Part shown: piece by piece, positions 1 to 5,927 of the stretch
How positions within the stretch are numbered: position 1 is the first letter of the stretch
Layout of the letters: every line of letters begins with the position of its first letter
Source: Candidatus Omnitrophota bacterium
GTDB lineage: Bacteria; Omnitrophota; Gorgyraeia; 2-01-FULL-45-10
Assembly: GCA_030695725.1 (NCBI GenBank)
Contig: JAUYPN010000028.1
Location: forward strand, 1-12,983
Reading direction: 5' to 3'
Length of the DNA: 12,983 nt
Translations under genes and position numbers: made by a program
Notes under the pieces: generated by a model
Told to the model about the DNA's origin: nothing
Seen by the model: the letters and a program-made list of their open reading frames with translations, nothing else
Database searches by the model: none

Positions 1-497
1 ATATGCGCGAAACCTTCCGGGATGGGCTCAAAGCCCTTCTTCACCTTGTCCTGTCCGGTCGCGGCTATCATTCCGAGCGTCCTGCCATGGAATGATTTCA
101 GCATCGTTATGATCTGGTATCTGCCCTTATCATGGCCGTAACGCCTGGCCAGCTTCACCGCGGCCTCGTTGGCCTCCGCGCCGGAATTCGCGAAGAAAAC
201 TTTACCCTTGAACGACTCCCCGATTATCTTCTTTGCCAATAACCCCTGAAGCTCGGAGTAGTAGTTGTTCGAGACATGCATCAGCTTCTTCGCCTGCTTC
301 GCTACAGCGGCGCTCACCCTAGGATGGCAATGCCCTATGCCTGATACCGCCCAGCCCGGGAAGAAATCGAGATATGTTTTCCCGTCGATATCCCAGACCT
401 TTGCGCCTCTTGCCCTCTCGAGGCAAAACGGCACTCTCTTATAAGTGCACATTATGTACTTATCATACAAACCTATGACCTTATCCGTCTTACTCAT
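1..497 (-). CDS. argD: Acetylornithine aminotransferase, N-terminal part (gene runs off the window)
   Basis: PLP-dependent class III aminotransferase that converts N-acetylglutamate semialdehyde to N-acetylornithine with glutamate as amino donor. Only the first 165 codons are present. The frame reads MSKTDKVIGLYDKYIM at its start, then the family features ARGAKVWDIDGKTYLDF, GIGHCHPRV, NSGAEANEAAVKLAR (phosphate/PLP-binding region) and SFHGRTLGMIAATGQ. The PLP lysine lies beyond the edge, so catalytic competence cannot be judged. The ATG at 497-495 overlaps the argB TGA in an ATGA junction, which supports this start and translational coupling. It is the fourth gene of argC-argJ-argB-argD, which is the main reason for choosing ArgD over ornithine, GABA or succinylornithine aminotransferase of the same family. 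Confidence 0.93.
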   Translation of the reverse strand, partial: MSKTDKVIGLYDKYIMCTYKRVPFCLERARGAKVWDIDGKTYLDFFPGWAVSGIGHCHPRVSAAVAKQAKKLMHVSNNYYSELQGLLAKKIIGESFKGKVFFANSGAEANEAAVKLARRYGHDKGRYQIITMLKSFHGRTLGMIAATGQDKVKKGFEPIPEGFAH

Positions 498-1348
498 CTC
501 ACGATCTCCGTTCCTATACCTCTATCGGTGAACATTTCCAAAAGAAGAGCGTGCGGAATGGACGCATCCAATATGTGCGCCTTCTTGACGCCGCCTCTTA
601 TAGCGTTTACACAGGATGCCGCCTTCGGTATCATGCCTGAATTAACTATCCCTTTTTTTATAAGCTTGCCTATTTCGCCGACCGTAAGCGTATTATAAAG
701 CGTAGAGGGATCGTTCTTATCTTTCATTATCCCGCGCACATTTGTAAGCAATACGAACTTCTCCGCCTTCAATGCCACGGCTATTTCGCTTGCAACGTCA
801 TCGGCATTAACATTATACAGATTTCTGTCCCTGCCAATACCAAGCGGATATATTACGGGTATTATGTTATCCTCGATCAATTGTCTTACCACCGTAGCGT
901 CAACAGAGGTGACCTCACCTACAAAACCCAGATCCACTTCGGTTTTCAACTTCTTCACCTTGATCAGGCCGTTCTCTCTGCCGCTTAAACCGAACGCTTT
1001 TGCTCCAAGATCCCTCAATGTCTTTACGATCTGCTGATTTATCGAATGGAGCGCCTTGTCTATTATATAGATAGACTCTCTGTCCGTTACTCTTCTGCCC
1101 GCTACGAATCTGGGCTCTATGCCCGCCTTCTTCATGAACTTCGATATTAAAGGCCCGCCCCCGTGGACAAGGATAGGTCTCATGCCGGCGTAGTTCATGA
1201 AGACTATATCTTCGAGAACCGATCTGTCTATGCCGTTCTCATCGACCGCGGCGCCGCCGTATTTAATGACCACGACCTTTTCGAAGAATCTCTTTATATA
1301 AGGCAAAGCCTCAATCAAAACGCGGCTTTTCTTAATAGCTTCTTTCAT
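494..1348 (-). CDS. argB: Acetylglutamate kinase, arginine-inhibited type
   Basis: Phosphorylates the gamma-carboxylate of N-acetylglutamate, the second step of arginine synthesis. The 284 residues show the amino acid kinase fold: VIKYGGAAV with Lys29, LVHGGGP (about 60-66), the substrate region GRRVTDRES (about 84-92), NVNADDVASEIA (about 179-190) and SGMIPKAASC with Lys242. An N-terminal segment of about 25 residues containing LIEALPYIKRF precedes the core; in the family this helix marks hexameric enzymes feedback-inhibited by arginine. That fits the presence of ArgJ, because in the cyclic pathway control falls on this kinase (inference). The ATG at 1348 lies 32 bp after the argJ stop with no strong ribosome-binding site, so coupling to argJ is possible. 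The TGA overlaps the argD ATG. Confidence 0.96.
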   Translation of the reverse strand: MKEAIKKSRVLIEALPYIKRFFEKVVVIKYGGAAVDENGIDRSVLEDIVFMNYAGMRPILVHGGGPLISKFMKKAGIEPRFVAGRRVTDRESIYIIDKALHSINQQIVKTLRDLGAKAFGLSGRENGLIKVKKLKTEVDLGFVGEVTSVDATVVRQLIEDNIIPVIYPLGIGRDRNLYNVNADDVASEIAVALKAEKFVLLTNVRGIMKDKNDPSTLYNTLTVGEIGKLIKKGIVNSGMIPKAASCVNAIRGGVKKAHILDASIPHALLLEMFTDRGIGTEIVR

Positions 1349-1380
1349 AAATTTTTCGCTTTTCGCTTTATGTTTTACGC

Positions 1381-2655
1381 TCAGGTACTGTACTCTGAGT
1401 TAATCGCTACATACTCCTTCGAGAAATCGCATGTCCATGCCGTAGCTTTATGAAGGCCACTCTTAAGATCCACCTTAATATGGACATCTTTCTTCATAAA
1501 TAATTTGCGCGCCTTATTCTTATCTAGGTTCTTGACGCTCATTCCATTCGAAAGGGCTTTCAGGCTGCCCAGATAAACATCGACCTTATCCGGGTCGAAG
1601 TCGACTCCACTTGCGCCTGCCGCAGCGACAATTCTCCCCCAGTTCGGGTCCTCGCCGCACACGGCGCATTTCAAAAGGTTCGACGTGGATATCTTTCTTG
1701 CGACGGTTTTCGCGCTCACCTCATCTTTGGCGCCCGTAACGGTGATCTCTATGAATTTAGTGGCGCCTTCGCCGTCGCGCGCCAACTTCCTGGCAAGCTC
1801 ACCCGTCACTAATTTGAGAGCTTCGGTGAATTTGCGCCAGTCGTTTCCTTTGGCGCGGATCTCTCTGTTAAGCGCAAGGCCGTTGGCCATTATAAAACAC
1901 GAGTCGTTAGTGCTCATGTCGCCGTCTACCGATATCATATTGAATGAGTCGCCTATCGCCTCATCCAGCGATGCGCTGAGCATCTTTTTTGTTATAGCCG
2001 CATCCGTAGTGAGAAAGCATAACATCGTCGCGTGTCCCTCGGCGCGCTTCGCTTGCTCGGGACTACCCTGAGCTTTTGTCGAAGGGTGTTTTTCTGTCTT
2101 CATTAGAGGGTATATCATGCCCACGCCCTTACATGCGCCTCCGATAGTTACTATAGCGTTGCCAATCTTCACCTTAACGGCCAATTCCTTCTTTACCGTG
2201 TCGGTCGTCATGATGGCCTCGGCGAAACCCGTACCTTTGGTCGCGGACAGCTCCCCTACAAGCTCAGGCATAACTTTCTCTATCTTTAAGAGCGGTAGAT
2301 ACACGCCTATGATACCGGTCGATGCCACCAATATTTTATTCTTATCCAGCAACAGGGCCTTGCCCGCGAACTCCGTCATCTTCAGGGCGTCCCTGTCTCC
2401 TATTTTACCGTTGGCGCAATTCGCGTTGCCGCTATTGACTACTATCGCATGGTGCTCGTTGGCCTTAAGATGAGCCTTGCTCACTTTTACCGGCGACGCC
2501 TGAAATCTGTTGGTCGTGAAAGCGGCCGCCGCCACAGCGGGAACTTCGGAATAAAGAAGCGCCAGGTCGACTCTACCCGATCTCTTGATCCCTGCCTTGA
2601 CGCCGCTAGCCAGAAACCCCTTTGGCGATGTTACGCCGCCTTTAATAATATTCAT
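1381..2655 (-). CDS. argJ: Glutamate N-acetyltransferase / amino-acid acetyltransferase with an in-frame palindromic insertion
   Basis: ArgJ moves the acetyl group from N-acetylornithine to glutamate (and in bifunctional forms also uses acetyl-CoA). It is an Ntn-type enzyme that cuts itself before a threonine in an ATML motif. Here that motif is Ala209-Thr210-Met-Leu, followed by CFLTTDAAI. Other family features are NSGNANCANG (about 74-83), STGIIG, GGACKGVGMIYP and CGEDPNWGRIVAAAGASG. The protein is 424 residues; residues 186-208 (positions 2032-2100) are absent from the normal motif, which would read MIYPLM joined directly to ATML. Without them the length is about 401, usual for the family. 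The extra 69 nt carry a paired stem-loop repeat found elsewhere in the window. No stop or frame change results. The ATG lies 2 bp after the argC stop. Whether it also has acetyl-CoA-dependent (ArgA-like) activity cannot be read from sequence. Confidence 0.95.
   Translation of the reverse strand: MNIIKGGVTSPKGFLASGVKAGIKRSGRVDLALLYSEVPAVAAAAFTTNRFQASPVKVSKAHLKANEHHAIVVNSGNANCANGKIGDRDALKMTEFAGKALLLDKNKILVASTGIIGVYLPLLKIEKVMPELVGELSATKGTGFAEAIMTTDTVKKELAVKVKIGNAIVTIGGACKGVGMIYPLMKTEKHPSTKAQGSPEQAKRAEGHATMLCFLTTDAAITKKMLSASLDEAIGDSFNMISVDGDMSTNDSCFIMANGLALNREIRAKGNDWRKFTEALKLVTGELARKLARDGEGATKFIEITVTGAKDEVSAKTVARKISTSNLLKCAVCGEDPNWGRIVAAAGASGVDFDPDKVDVYLGSLKALSNGMSVKNLDKNKARKLFMKKDVHIKVDLKSGLHKATAWTCDFSKEYVAINSEYST
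2032..2100 (-). repeat. Palindromic element inserted in frame within argJ
   Basis: A 69-nt (23-codon) insertion contains two adjacent stem-loops. The first (2034-2063) has arms GTCCC/GGGAC around a 20-nt core that begins TCG and ends GCTC. The second (2065-2087) has arms ACCC/GGGT around TGAGCTTTTGTCGAA. The 23-nt second unit is identical to copies at 3946-3968 and 4421-4443, both intergenic. The boundaries are set by the interrupted ArgJ motif, not by target-site duplications, of which I see no clear pair. It resembles in principle the Rickettsia palindromic elements, which also insert in frame into genes; relatedness is not claimed. Confidence 0.85.
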
Positions 2656-2657
2656 AC

Positions 2658-3671
2658 CTACATCAATCCTTCGGTTTCATTCAAACCGGACATGATATTC
2701 ATATTCTGCACCGCCTGGCCTGCCGCGCCTTTTACAAGATTATCGATACAGGCGACAACTATCAGGGTCTTCCCCGTCACTTTAAGACCTATATCGCAAT
2801 AATTCGAAAGCGCTACATCTCTTACTTGCGGAAGCTTTCCTTCGTCATATATTCTTACAAAAGGCCTGCCGCTGTAGAACTTTCTGTACATATCTATGGC
2901 GCCCTTTGTATCGAGTGAACCCTTAAGCTTCATATATATCGTGGACAATATGCCCCTGTTCATAGGTATCAGATGCGGCGTGAAGATGACGTCTATATCT
3001 TCACCGGCCACCTGGGACAATATCTTATTTATCTCCGGCTTATGCTGGTGCTCATTCACCTTGTACGCTTTAAGGTTCTCGTTGACCTCGCCGAACGAGA
3101 GCGCGAGGTCCGGTTTTCTGCCGGCCCCGGTCACTCCGCTCTTGGAATCTATGATAATAGAACCTTTATCGACCGCCTTGGCGCTCAACATGGGGGCTAC
3201 TCCGAGTATAGCGCTCGTGGGATAGCATCCCGGGTTGGCTATCAGTTTGGCTTTCTTTATTCTGTCGTAATAAAGCTCCGGCAAACCATATACGGCGTTC
3301 GCGATATTGCCCTTATCCTTGTGCTCTATCCCGTACCAGGTCTTGTAGACATCCGCGTCGAGCCTGTAGTCAGCGCTCAAGTCTATCACGGCTTTCCCTG
3401 CTTTTAAAAATACCGGCGCTATATCCATCGAAACCTTATGGGGAAGCCCCAGGAATACGACATCCACGTTTTTGGACATCTTATCCGGATCGGGCTTGCG
3501 GCAGATAAGATCGAGTGAGCCCTTAAAAATAGGGAATATCGAAGATATCGGCTCCTCTTTTTCTATCACCGCGGAGAGTTCCGTTATCCGGACGCCCTTA
3601 TGATTTATCAGGATCTTTATCACTTCTTCGCCGGCATAACCCGTCGCTCCGACCACTCCTATTTTTAACAT
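2658..3671 (-). CDS. argC: N-acetyl-gamma-glutamyl-phosphate reductase
   Basis: NADPH-dependent reductase that makes N-acetylglutamate semialdehyde from the ArgB product. The 337-residue length fits the family. The Rossmann motif GVVGATGYAGEEVI is at about 5-18, the catalytic cysteine is Cys149 in ANPGCYPTSA, and the catalytic histidine region is NEHQHKPEI (His208/His210). SKSGVTGAGRKP and the GAAGQAVQNMN motif near the C terminus are also present. The ATG at 3671 follows GAGGAG with a 6-nt gap on the minus strand, a strong ribosome-binding site. It is first in argC-argJ-argB-argD; the TAG stop is 2 bp before the argJ ATG. A leader of roughly 117 nt is predicted from the promoter at 3795-3823 and contains a TGTCAT-type palindrome. 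Confidence 0.97.
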   Translation of the reverse strand: MLKIGVVGATGYAGEEVIKILINHKGVRITELSAVIEKEEPISSIFPIFKGSLDLICRKPDPDKMSKNVDVVFLGLPHKVSMDIAPVFLKAGKAVIDLSADYRLDADVYKTWYGIEHKDKGNIANAVYGLPELYYDRIKKAKLIANPGCYPTSAILGVAPMLSAKAVDKGSIIIDSKSGVTGAGRKPDLALSFGEVNENLKAYKVNEHQHKPEINKILSQVAGEDIDVIFTPHLIPMNRGILSTIYMKLKGSLDTKGAIDMYRKFYSGRPFVRIYDEGKLPQVRDVALSNYCDIGLKVTGKTLIVVACIDNLVKGAAGQAVQNMNIMSGLNETEGLM

Positions 3672-3715
3672 CGCGAACTCCTCTTTTTAGTCACTGCTGT
3701 CTAAATTAGCCCATC

Positions 3716-3749
3716 TGTCATTCCCGCCCCCGCTTCCGCGGGTATGACA
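3716..3749. repeat. TGTCAT...ATGACA palindrome in the argC leader
   Basis: TGTCAT-T-CCCGC (3716-3727) is mirrored by GCGGG-T-ATGACA (3738-3749), giving 11 paired bases with one internal mismatch around a 10-nt loop. It falls between the predicted argC promoter and the argC ribosome-binding site, so it would be transcribed in the leader. The sequence type (TCATTCCCGC...GCGGG.ATGA) is one I recall as a dispersed repeat in other bacterial genomes; that memory is unchecked. It differs from the TTCGA/GCTCA family found elsewhere in this window. Confidence 0.7.
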
Positions 3750-3794
3750 TAATCTTGAATCTCAAAAGAATATCTCCGACGAGCGTAAAGGTCT

Positions 3795-3823
3795 ATGTTA
3801 AATTAAAAAACCTATCCTGTCAA
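3795..3823 (-). promoter_or_regulatory. Predicted sigma70-type promoter of argCJBD
   Basis: On the minus strand TTGACA (3823-3818) is followed by a 17-bp spacer and TAACAT (3800-3795): a perfect -35, a 4/6 -10 and ideal spacing. Transcription would start near 3788. The -35 lies inside the descending arm of the rpsI terminator stem, so terminator and promoter share DNA. I see no convincing ArgR box. Confidence 0.6.
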
Positions 3824-3856
3824 CTAAAATATCGATAGGCGTTGACAAGATAGGTT
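3805..3856 (-). terminator. Intrinsic terminator of rplM-rpsI
   Basis: On the minus strand AACCTATCTTGTCAAC (3856-3841) pairs with GTTGACAGGATAGGTT (3824-3809) over 16 bp with one U.G pair, around a 16-nt loop. A run of six T (3810-3805) follows, two of which belong to the stem. The loop repeats CCTATC, so a shorter alternative hairpin with GATAGG is possible. The stem is AT-rich for a terminator but long. It lies about 125-170 bp past the rpsI stop, after a compound repeat. Confidence 0.7.
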
Positions 3857-3868
3857 CTGATTTTCCGT

Positions 3869-3971
3869 CGATGGTTCGACTTTGTGGTTCGACAGGCTCA
3901 CCACCCTCCGAACCATCCCGAGCGAAGTCGAGGGGCTCACCATCGACCCTGAGCTTTTGTCGAAGGGTCGA
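3869..3971. repeat. Compound palindromic repeat after rpsI (three stem-loop units)
   Basis: Unit A has arms GTGG/CCAC (3884-3887, 3901-3904) around TTCGACAGGCTCA and is nested inside a 9-bp stem GATGGTTCG/CGAACCATC (3870-3878, 3909-3917). Unit B has arms CCC/GGG (3917-3919, 3932-3934) around GAGCGAAGTCGA. Unit C has 7-bp arms TCGACCC/GGGTCGA (3943-3949, 3965-3971) around TGAGCTTTTGTCGAA. An outer CGATGG (3869-3874) can also pair with CCATCG (3940-3945). This fills most of the 308-bp gap between rpsI and argC and ends about 9 bp from the rpsI stop. Confidence 0.85.
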
Positions 3972-3979
3972 GGTTTTTA

Positions 3980-4375
3980 TTACCTCTTAGTGAACTGGAA
4001 TCTCCTCCTTGCGCGCTTTCGGCCGTATTTTTTGCGCTCCCTGGCGCGCGGATCACGGGTCAGGAATTTCGCTTTTTTAAGGGGGCTCTTCAGACTCTCC
4101 TGGATCTTGACGAGGGCCCTGGCTATGCCGAGTTTCATGGCTCCGGCCTGCCCGCTGCCTCCGCCCCCCTCGACCTTTGCGTATATATCGTATTTTGTCG
4201 GCAGCTTGACGAGCTCCATAGGCTGCATGATGACAAGGCGGTGGCTCTCGCGGTTGAAATACTCTACGAACGGCCTTTTGTTGACGGTGATCGTGCCGCT
4301 GCCCTCGAGCATCCTTACCCGCGCGATAGACTTCTTACGCCTTCCTGTCGCAATATACTGGACTTTCTCTGACAT
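3980..4375 (-). CDS. rpsI: 30S ribosomal protein S9 (uS9)
   Basis: Small-subunit ribosomal protein whose C-terminal tail reaches the P-site tRNA. The 131 residues match the family length. Seen are YIATGRRKKSIARVRM near the N terminus, VEYFNRESHRL, VEGGGGSGQAGAMKLGIARAL (glycine-rich, about 69-89), LTRDPRARERKKYGRKRAR, and the end FQFTKR, close to the usual FQFSKR with the conserved terminal arginine. The ATG at 4375 is preceded by AGGAG with a rather long 12-nt gap; no nearer start exists. It follows rplM after 72 bp that hold two palindromes. An rplM-rpsI order is standard in bacteria. Confidence 0.98.
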   Translation of the reverse strand: MSEKVQYIATGRRKKSIARVRMLEGSGTITVNKRPFVEYFNRESHRLVIMQPMELVKLPTKYDIYAKVEGGGGSGQAGAMKLGIARALVKIQESLKSPLKKAKFLTRDPRARERKKYGRKRARRRFQFTKR

Positions 4376-4392
4376 TATCTTTACATGCTCCT

Positions 4393-4443
4393 AAAATCCT
4401 TCTATTCCGCACAGGATTTTACCCTGAGCTTTTGTCGAAGGGT
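4393..4443. repeat. Paired stem-loop repeat in the rplM-rpsI spacer
   Basis: Two stem-loops lie end to end. The first (4393-4420) has 7-bp arms AAAATCC/GGATTTT around TTCTATTCCGCACA, which matches the family core TTCGACTTCGCTCA at 10 of 14 positions and so looks like a decayed unit. The second (4421-4443) has arms ACCC/GGGT around TGAGCTTTTGTCGAA and is identical to the copies at 2065-2087 and 3946-3968. The pair begins 5 bp after the rplM stop on the minus strand and ends next to the rpsI ribosome-binding site (4388-4392), so it would fold in the mRNA between the two genes. Confidence 0.8.
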
Positions 4444-4447
4444 TACG

Positions 4448-4888
4448 TTAAACTGTTATAAGTTTCGGGGCTTGAGCTTTATGCGGATGGTTCTCATCGG
4501 CATAGACCTTAAGTTTCTTAAGCAGCTTCGCGCCAAGTTTGCTCTTGGGCAGCATGCCTTTCACCGCGTGCCTTATAACGTGACCCGGGTCCTTCTTCAT
4601 CTTGACCTCAAGCGTTTCAAGGTGCAGCCCGCCCGGATAGGCCGTGTACCTTTTGTACACCTTATCGACATTCTTATTTCCTGTGATCCTGATCTTGCTC
4701 GCATTTATAATTATAACTTCGTCCCCGGTATCCTGGTGAGGCGAATATATGGCCTTATTCTTGCCCATAAGCACGGTGGCCACTTTGGACGCAAGCCGGC
4801 CCAGGACCTGATCCTTGGCATCGATAAGGAGCCATGCCTTCTTTATATCCTTCTCCGGAATCAAATACGTTCTTGAACTATTCTTCAT
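4448..4888 (-). CDS. rplM: 50S ribosomal protein L13 (uL13)
   Basis: Large-subunit assembly protein. The 146 residues show family hallmarks: RTYLIPEKDIKKAWLLIDAK, LGRLASKVATVLMGKNKAIY, GDEVIIINASKIRITGNK, the KVYKRYTAYPGGL loop, VIRHAVKGMLPKSKLG and the ending LKKLKVYADENHPHKAQ. The ATG at 4888 has AAGGT 6 nt upstream. The gene is preceded by a strong promoter at 4949-4977 and a 10-bp hairpin (4923-4946), and is followed by rpsI. An N-terminal stretch of about 14 residues before the conserved WLLIDA core is typical. Confidence 0.98.
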   Translation of the reverse strand: MKNSSRTYLIPEKDIKKAWLLIDAKDQVLGRLASKVATVLMGKNKAIYSPHQDTGDEVIIINASKIRITGNKNVDKVYKRYTAYPGGLHLETLEVKMKKDPGHVIRHAVKGMLPKSKLGAKLLKKLKVYADENHPHKAQAPKLITV

Positions 4889-4922
4889 ATGCTTACCTTA
4901 TGCGACCCTCCCTAACAAAGAA

Positions 4923-4946
4923 ATCGCCTCTTGCTTAAGAGGCGAT
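4923..4946 (-). terminator. Hairpin between the HAD gene and rplM (terminator or 5' leader stem)
   Basis: ATCGCCTCTT (4923-4932) and AAGAGGCGAT (4937-4946) form a perfect 10-bp stem with a 4-nt loop. On the minus strand it is followed by TTCTTTG, a weak T tract, so it could terminate read-through from the HAD gene. However, it begins only 3 bp after the -10 box of the rplM promoter, so it covers the predicted start point. It may instead be a stem at the extreme 5' end of the rplM mRNA. Confidence 0.55.
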
Positions 4947-4948
4947 AG

Positions 4949-4977
4949 ATGATACCACGCCGGCCTCAAGTTGTCAA
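4949..4977 (-). promoter_or_regulatory. Predicted sigma70-type promoter of rplM-rpsI
   Basis: On the minus strand TTGACA (4977-4972) is separated by exactly 17 bp from TATCAT (4954-4949), 11 of 12 consensus bases. It lies in the 97-bp gap between the HAD stop and rplM, where a ribosomal protein promoter is expected. The predicted start is near 4942, giving a leader of about 54 nt. Confidence 0.75.
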
Positions 4978-4985
4978 TACTATTA

Positions 4986-5594
4986 TTAGATGACCCCTTT
5001 CTCTCTTAAGTCCCTCTCGAGCTTATCCGGGCTTTCATATTTGATCGATTCTATGCCAAAGACGGCGGCTTCCTTTATAAGGTCCTCCCGATCGTCTATA
5101 TAAAGGACGGCCGACTTATCGCCGCCCGCGCGCCTGACCACATCCTCGAATATACGCTTTTCCGGTTTTATCGCTCCCACGGCAAATGAGACTATTATCT
5201 CATCGAATATCTTCAGTATATCGAATTTTTTCACGATATATTCGTAATGCAGCCTGCTTATGTTGGAGAGGAGGAAGAGCTTGTAGTCTTTTTTAAGCCG
5301 CCTGGCGATGGCGCATGCTCCCTCATCGGCCCAGAATATATCGTTCCATATAGAGACAAAATCTCTGAAAGGTATAGCCACGCCCAAATGCCTGGTGACA
5401 CGAGCGTGAAAATCTTTCGGGGATATCTGGCCCCTCTCAAAGGCTTGAGTCAGCTTGGAATCAAAGAAGAGCCTGCGAACCTCCTCGGAATCGAGATGAA
5501 AAAGATTCGCTATCTTTTTCGCCGAAATATTGTGATCGAACTTTATGAGAGTGTTGCCTAAATCAAAAATTATTACCCTGTAACGCTTCTCCAC
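4986..5594 (-). CDS. HAD-superfamily hydrolase (HAD-IA, YihX-like)
   Basis: Predicted cytosolic phosphatase of 202 residues with all four HAD motifs: FDLGNTL with nucleophile Asp11, LLSNIS with Ser110, Lys143 in GAIKPEKRIF, and LYIDDRED with Asp167/Asp168. A helical cap (about 20-95) lies between motifs I and II, as in subfamily IA. Motif I is DxGxT, not DxDxT: the usual second aspartate is glycine. The same DLGN form is known in E. coli YihX, a glucose-1-phosphate phosphatase, so activity is not excluded. The substrate cannot be told. The start is GTG at 5594, preceded by TAGGA with a 5-nt gap and 7 bp after the small gene upstream. It is the last gene of its unit. Confidence 0.85.
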   Translation of the reverse strand: MEKRYRVIIFDLGNTLIKFDHNISAKKIANLFHLDSEEVRRLFFDSKLTQAFERGQISPKDFHARVTRHLGVAIPFRDFVSIWNDIFWADEGACAIARRLKKDYKLFLLSNISRLHYEYIVKKFDILKIFDEIIVSFAVGAIKPEKRIFEDVVRRAGGDKSAVLYIDDREDLIKEAAVFGIESIKYESPDKLERDLREKGVI

Positions 5595-5601
5595 TCAAAT
5601 C

Positions 5602-5859
5602 CTATTTCATTTGGCCTTTCATGAACATCCCGGCGTTGCACTTCATGTCTTTATGGCCATGATACATCTTACCCTTACCGCACATCATAGCGTAGCTGTC
5701 CACGACGCTATACAGGAAACTCAAGGTTATTATAGCCGCTCCAAGCGTGTATCCTACTGTCTGCAAAAGCCCTTTCTTCTGCTTATTCGCTACTATACAA
5801 ATCCCATACCCTATAGCAAGCGATACGAACAAAACCAACGCCCCTTTCATCATAAGCAT
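5602..5859 (-). CDS. Small membrane protein with a Met/His/Cys-rich tail, unknown function
   Basis: I do not recognise a family. The 85 residues hold two probable membrane helices (about 5-23 and 32-54) separated by a short basic loop NKQKKG. The tail from about residue 57 is rich in metal-binding side chains: AMMCGKGKMYHGHKDMKCN, then more methionines, with two cysteines and two histidines in an HGH pattern. Such tails occur in copper-handling or other metal-binding proteins, but that is only a composition argument. A strong AGGAGG (5868-5873) lies 8 nt before the ATG at 5859, which supports real translation. It sits 66 bp after truA, separated by a paired stem-loop repeat, and 7 bp before the HAD gene, with which it is probably co-transcribed. 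Confidence 0.7.
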   Translation of the reverse strand: MLMMKGALVLFVSLAIGYGICIVANKQKKGLLQTVGYTLGAAIITLSFLYSVVDSYAMMCGKGKMYHGHKDMKCNAGMFMKGQMK

Positions 5860-5874
5860 GCTTCTGTCCTCCTT

Positions 5875-5927
5875 TTTTATACTTCGACTTCGCTCAGTAT
5901 AAAACCCTGAGCCTGCCGAAGGGTTTT
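5875..5927. repeat. Paired stem-loop repeat abutting the truA stop codon
   Basis: The first unit (5875-5904) has 8-bp arms TTTTATAC/GTATAAAA around TTCGACTTCGCTCA. The second (5901-5927) has 7-bp arms AAAACCC/GGGTTTT around TGAGCCTGCCGAA. The two stems share AAAA at 5901-5904, so they compete at full length. On the minus strand the element overlaps the last two bases of the truA TAA (5928-5926) and ends just before the ribosome-binding site of the next gene. The second stem followed by T residues could act as a weak terminator (inference). Confidence 0.85.

Noticed and set aside
3752..3770. ArgR-box-like sequence in the argC leader
   Set aside because: Only one half-site (ATTCAAG on the minus strand) is good; the other half does not fit the usual spacing and bases.
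3882..4394. 170-residue plus-strand open frame
   Set aside because: It is antisense to rpsI, and its first part is only the compound palindromic repeat read as protein (FDRLTT, SEVEGL, PELLSKG). No ribosome-binding site or family was seen.
2034..5927. CRISPR array
   Set aside because: Repeats are palindromic, irregularly spaced over kilobases and lack uniform spacers; no cas gene is present.
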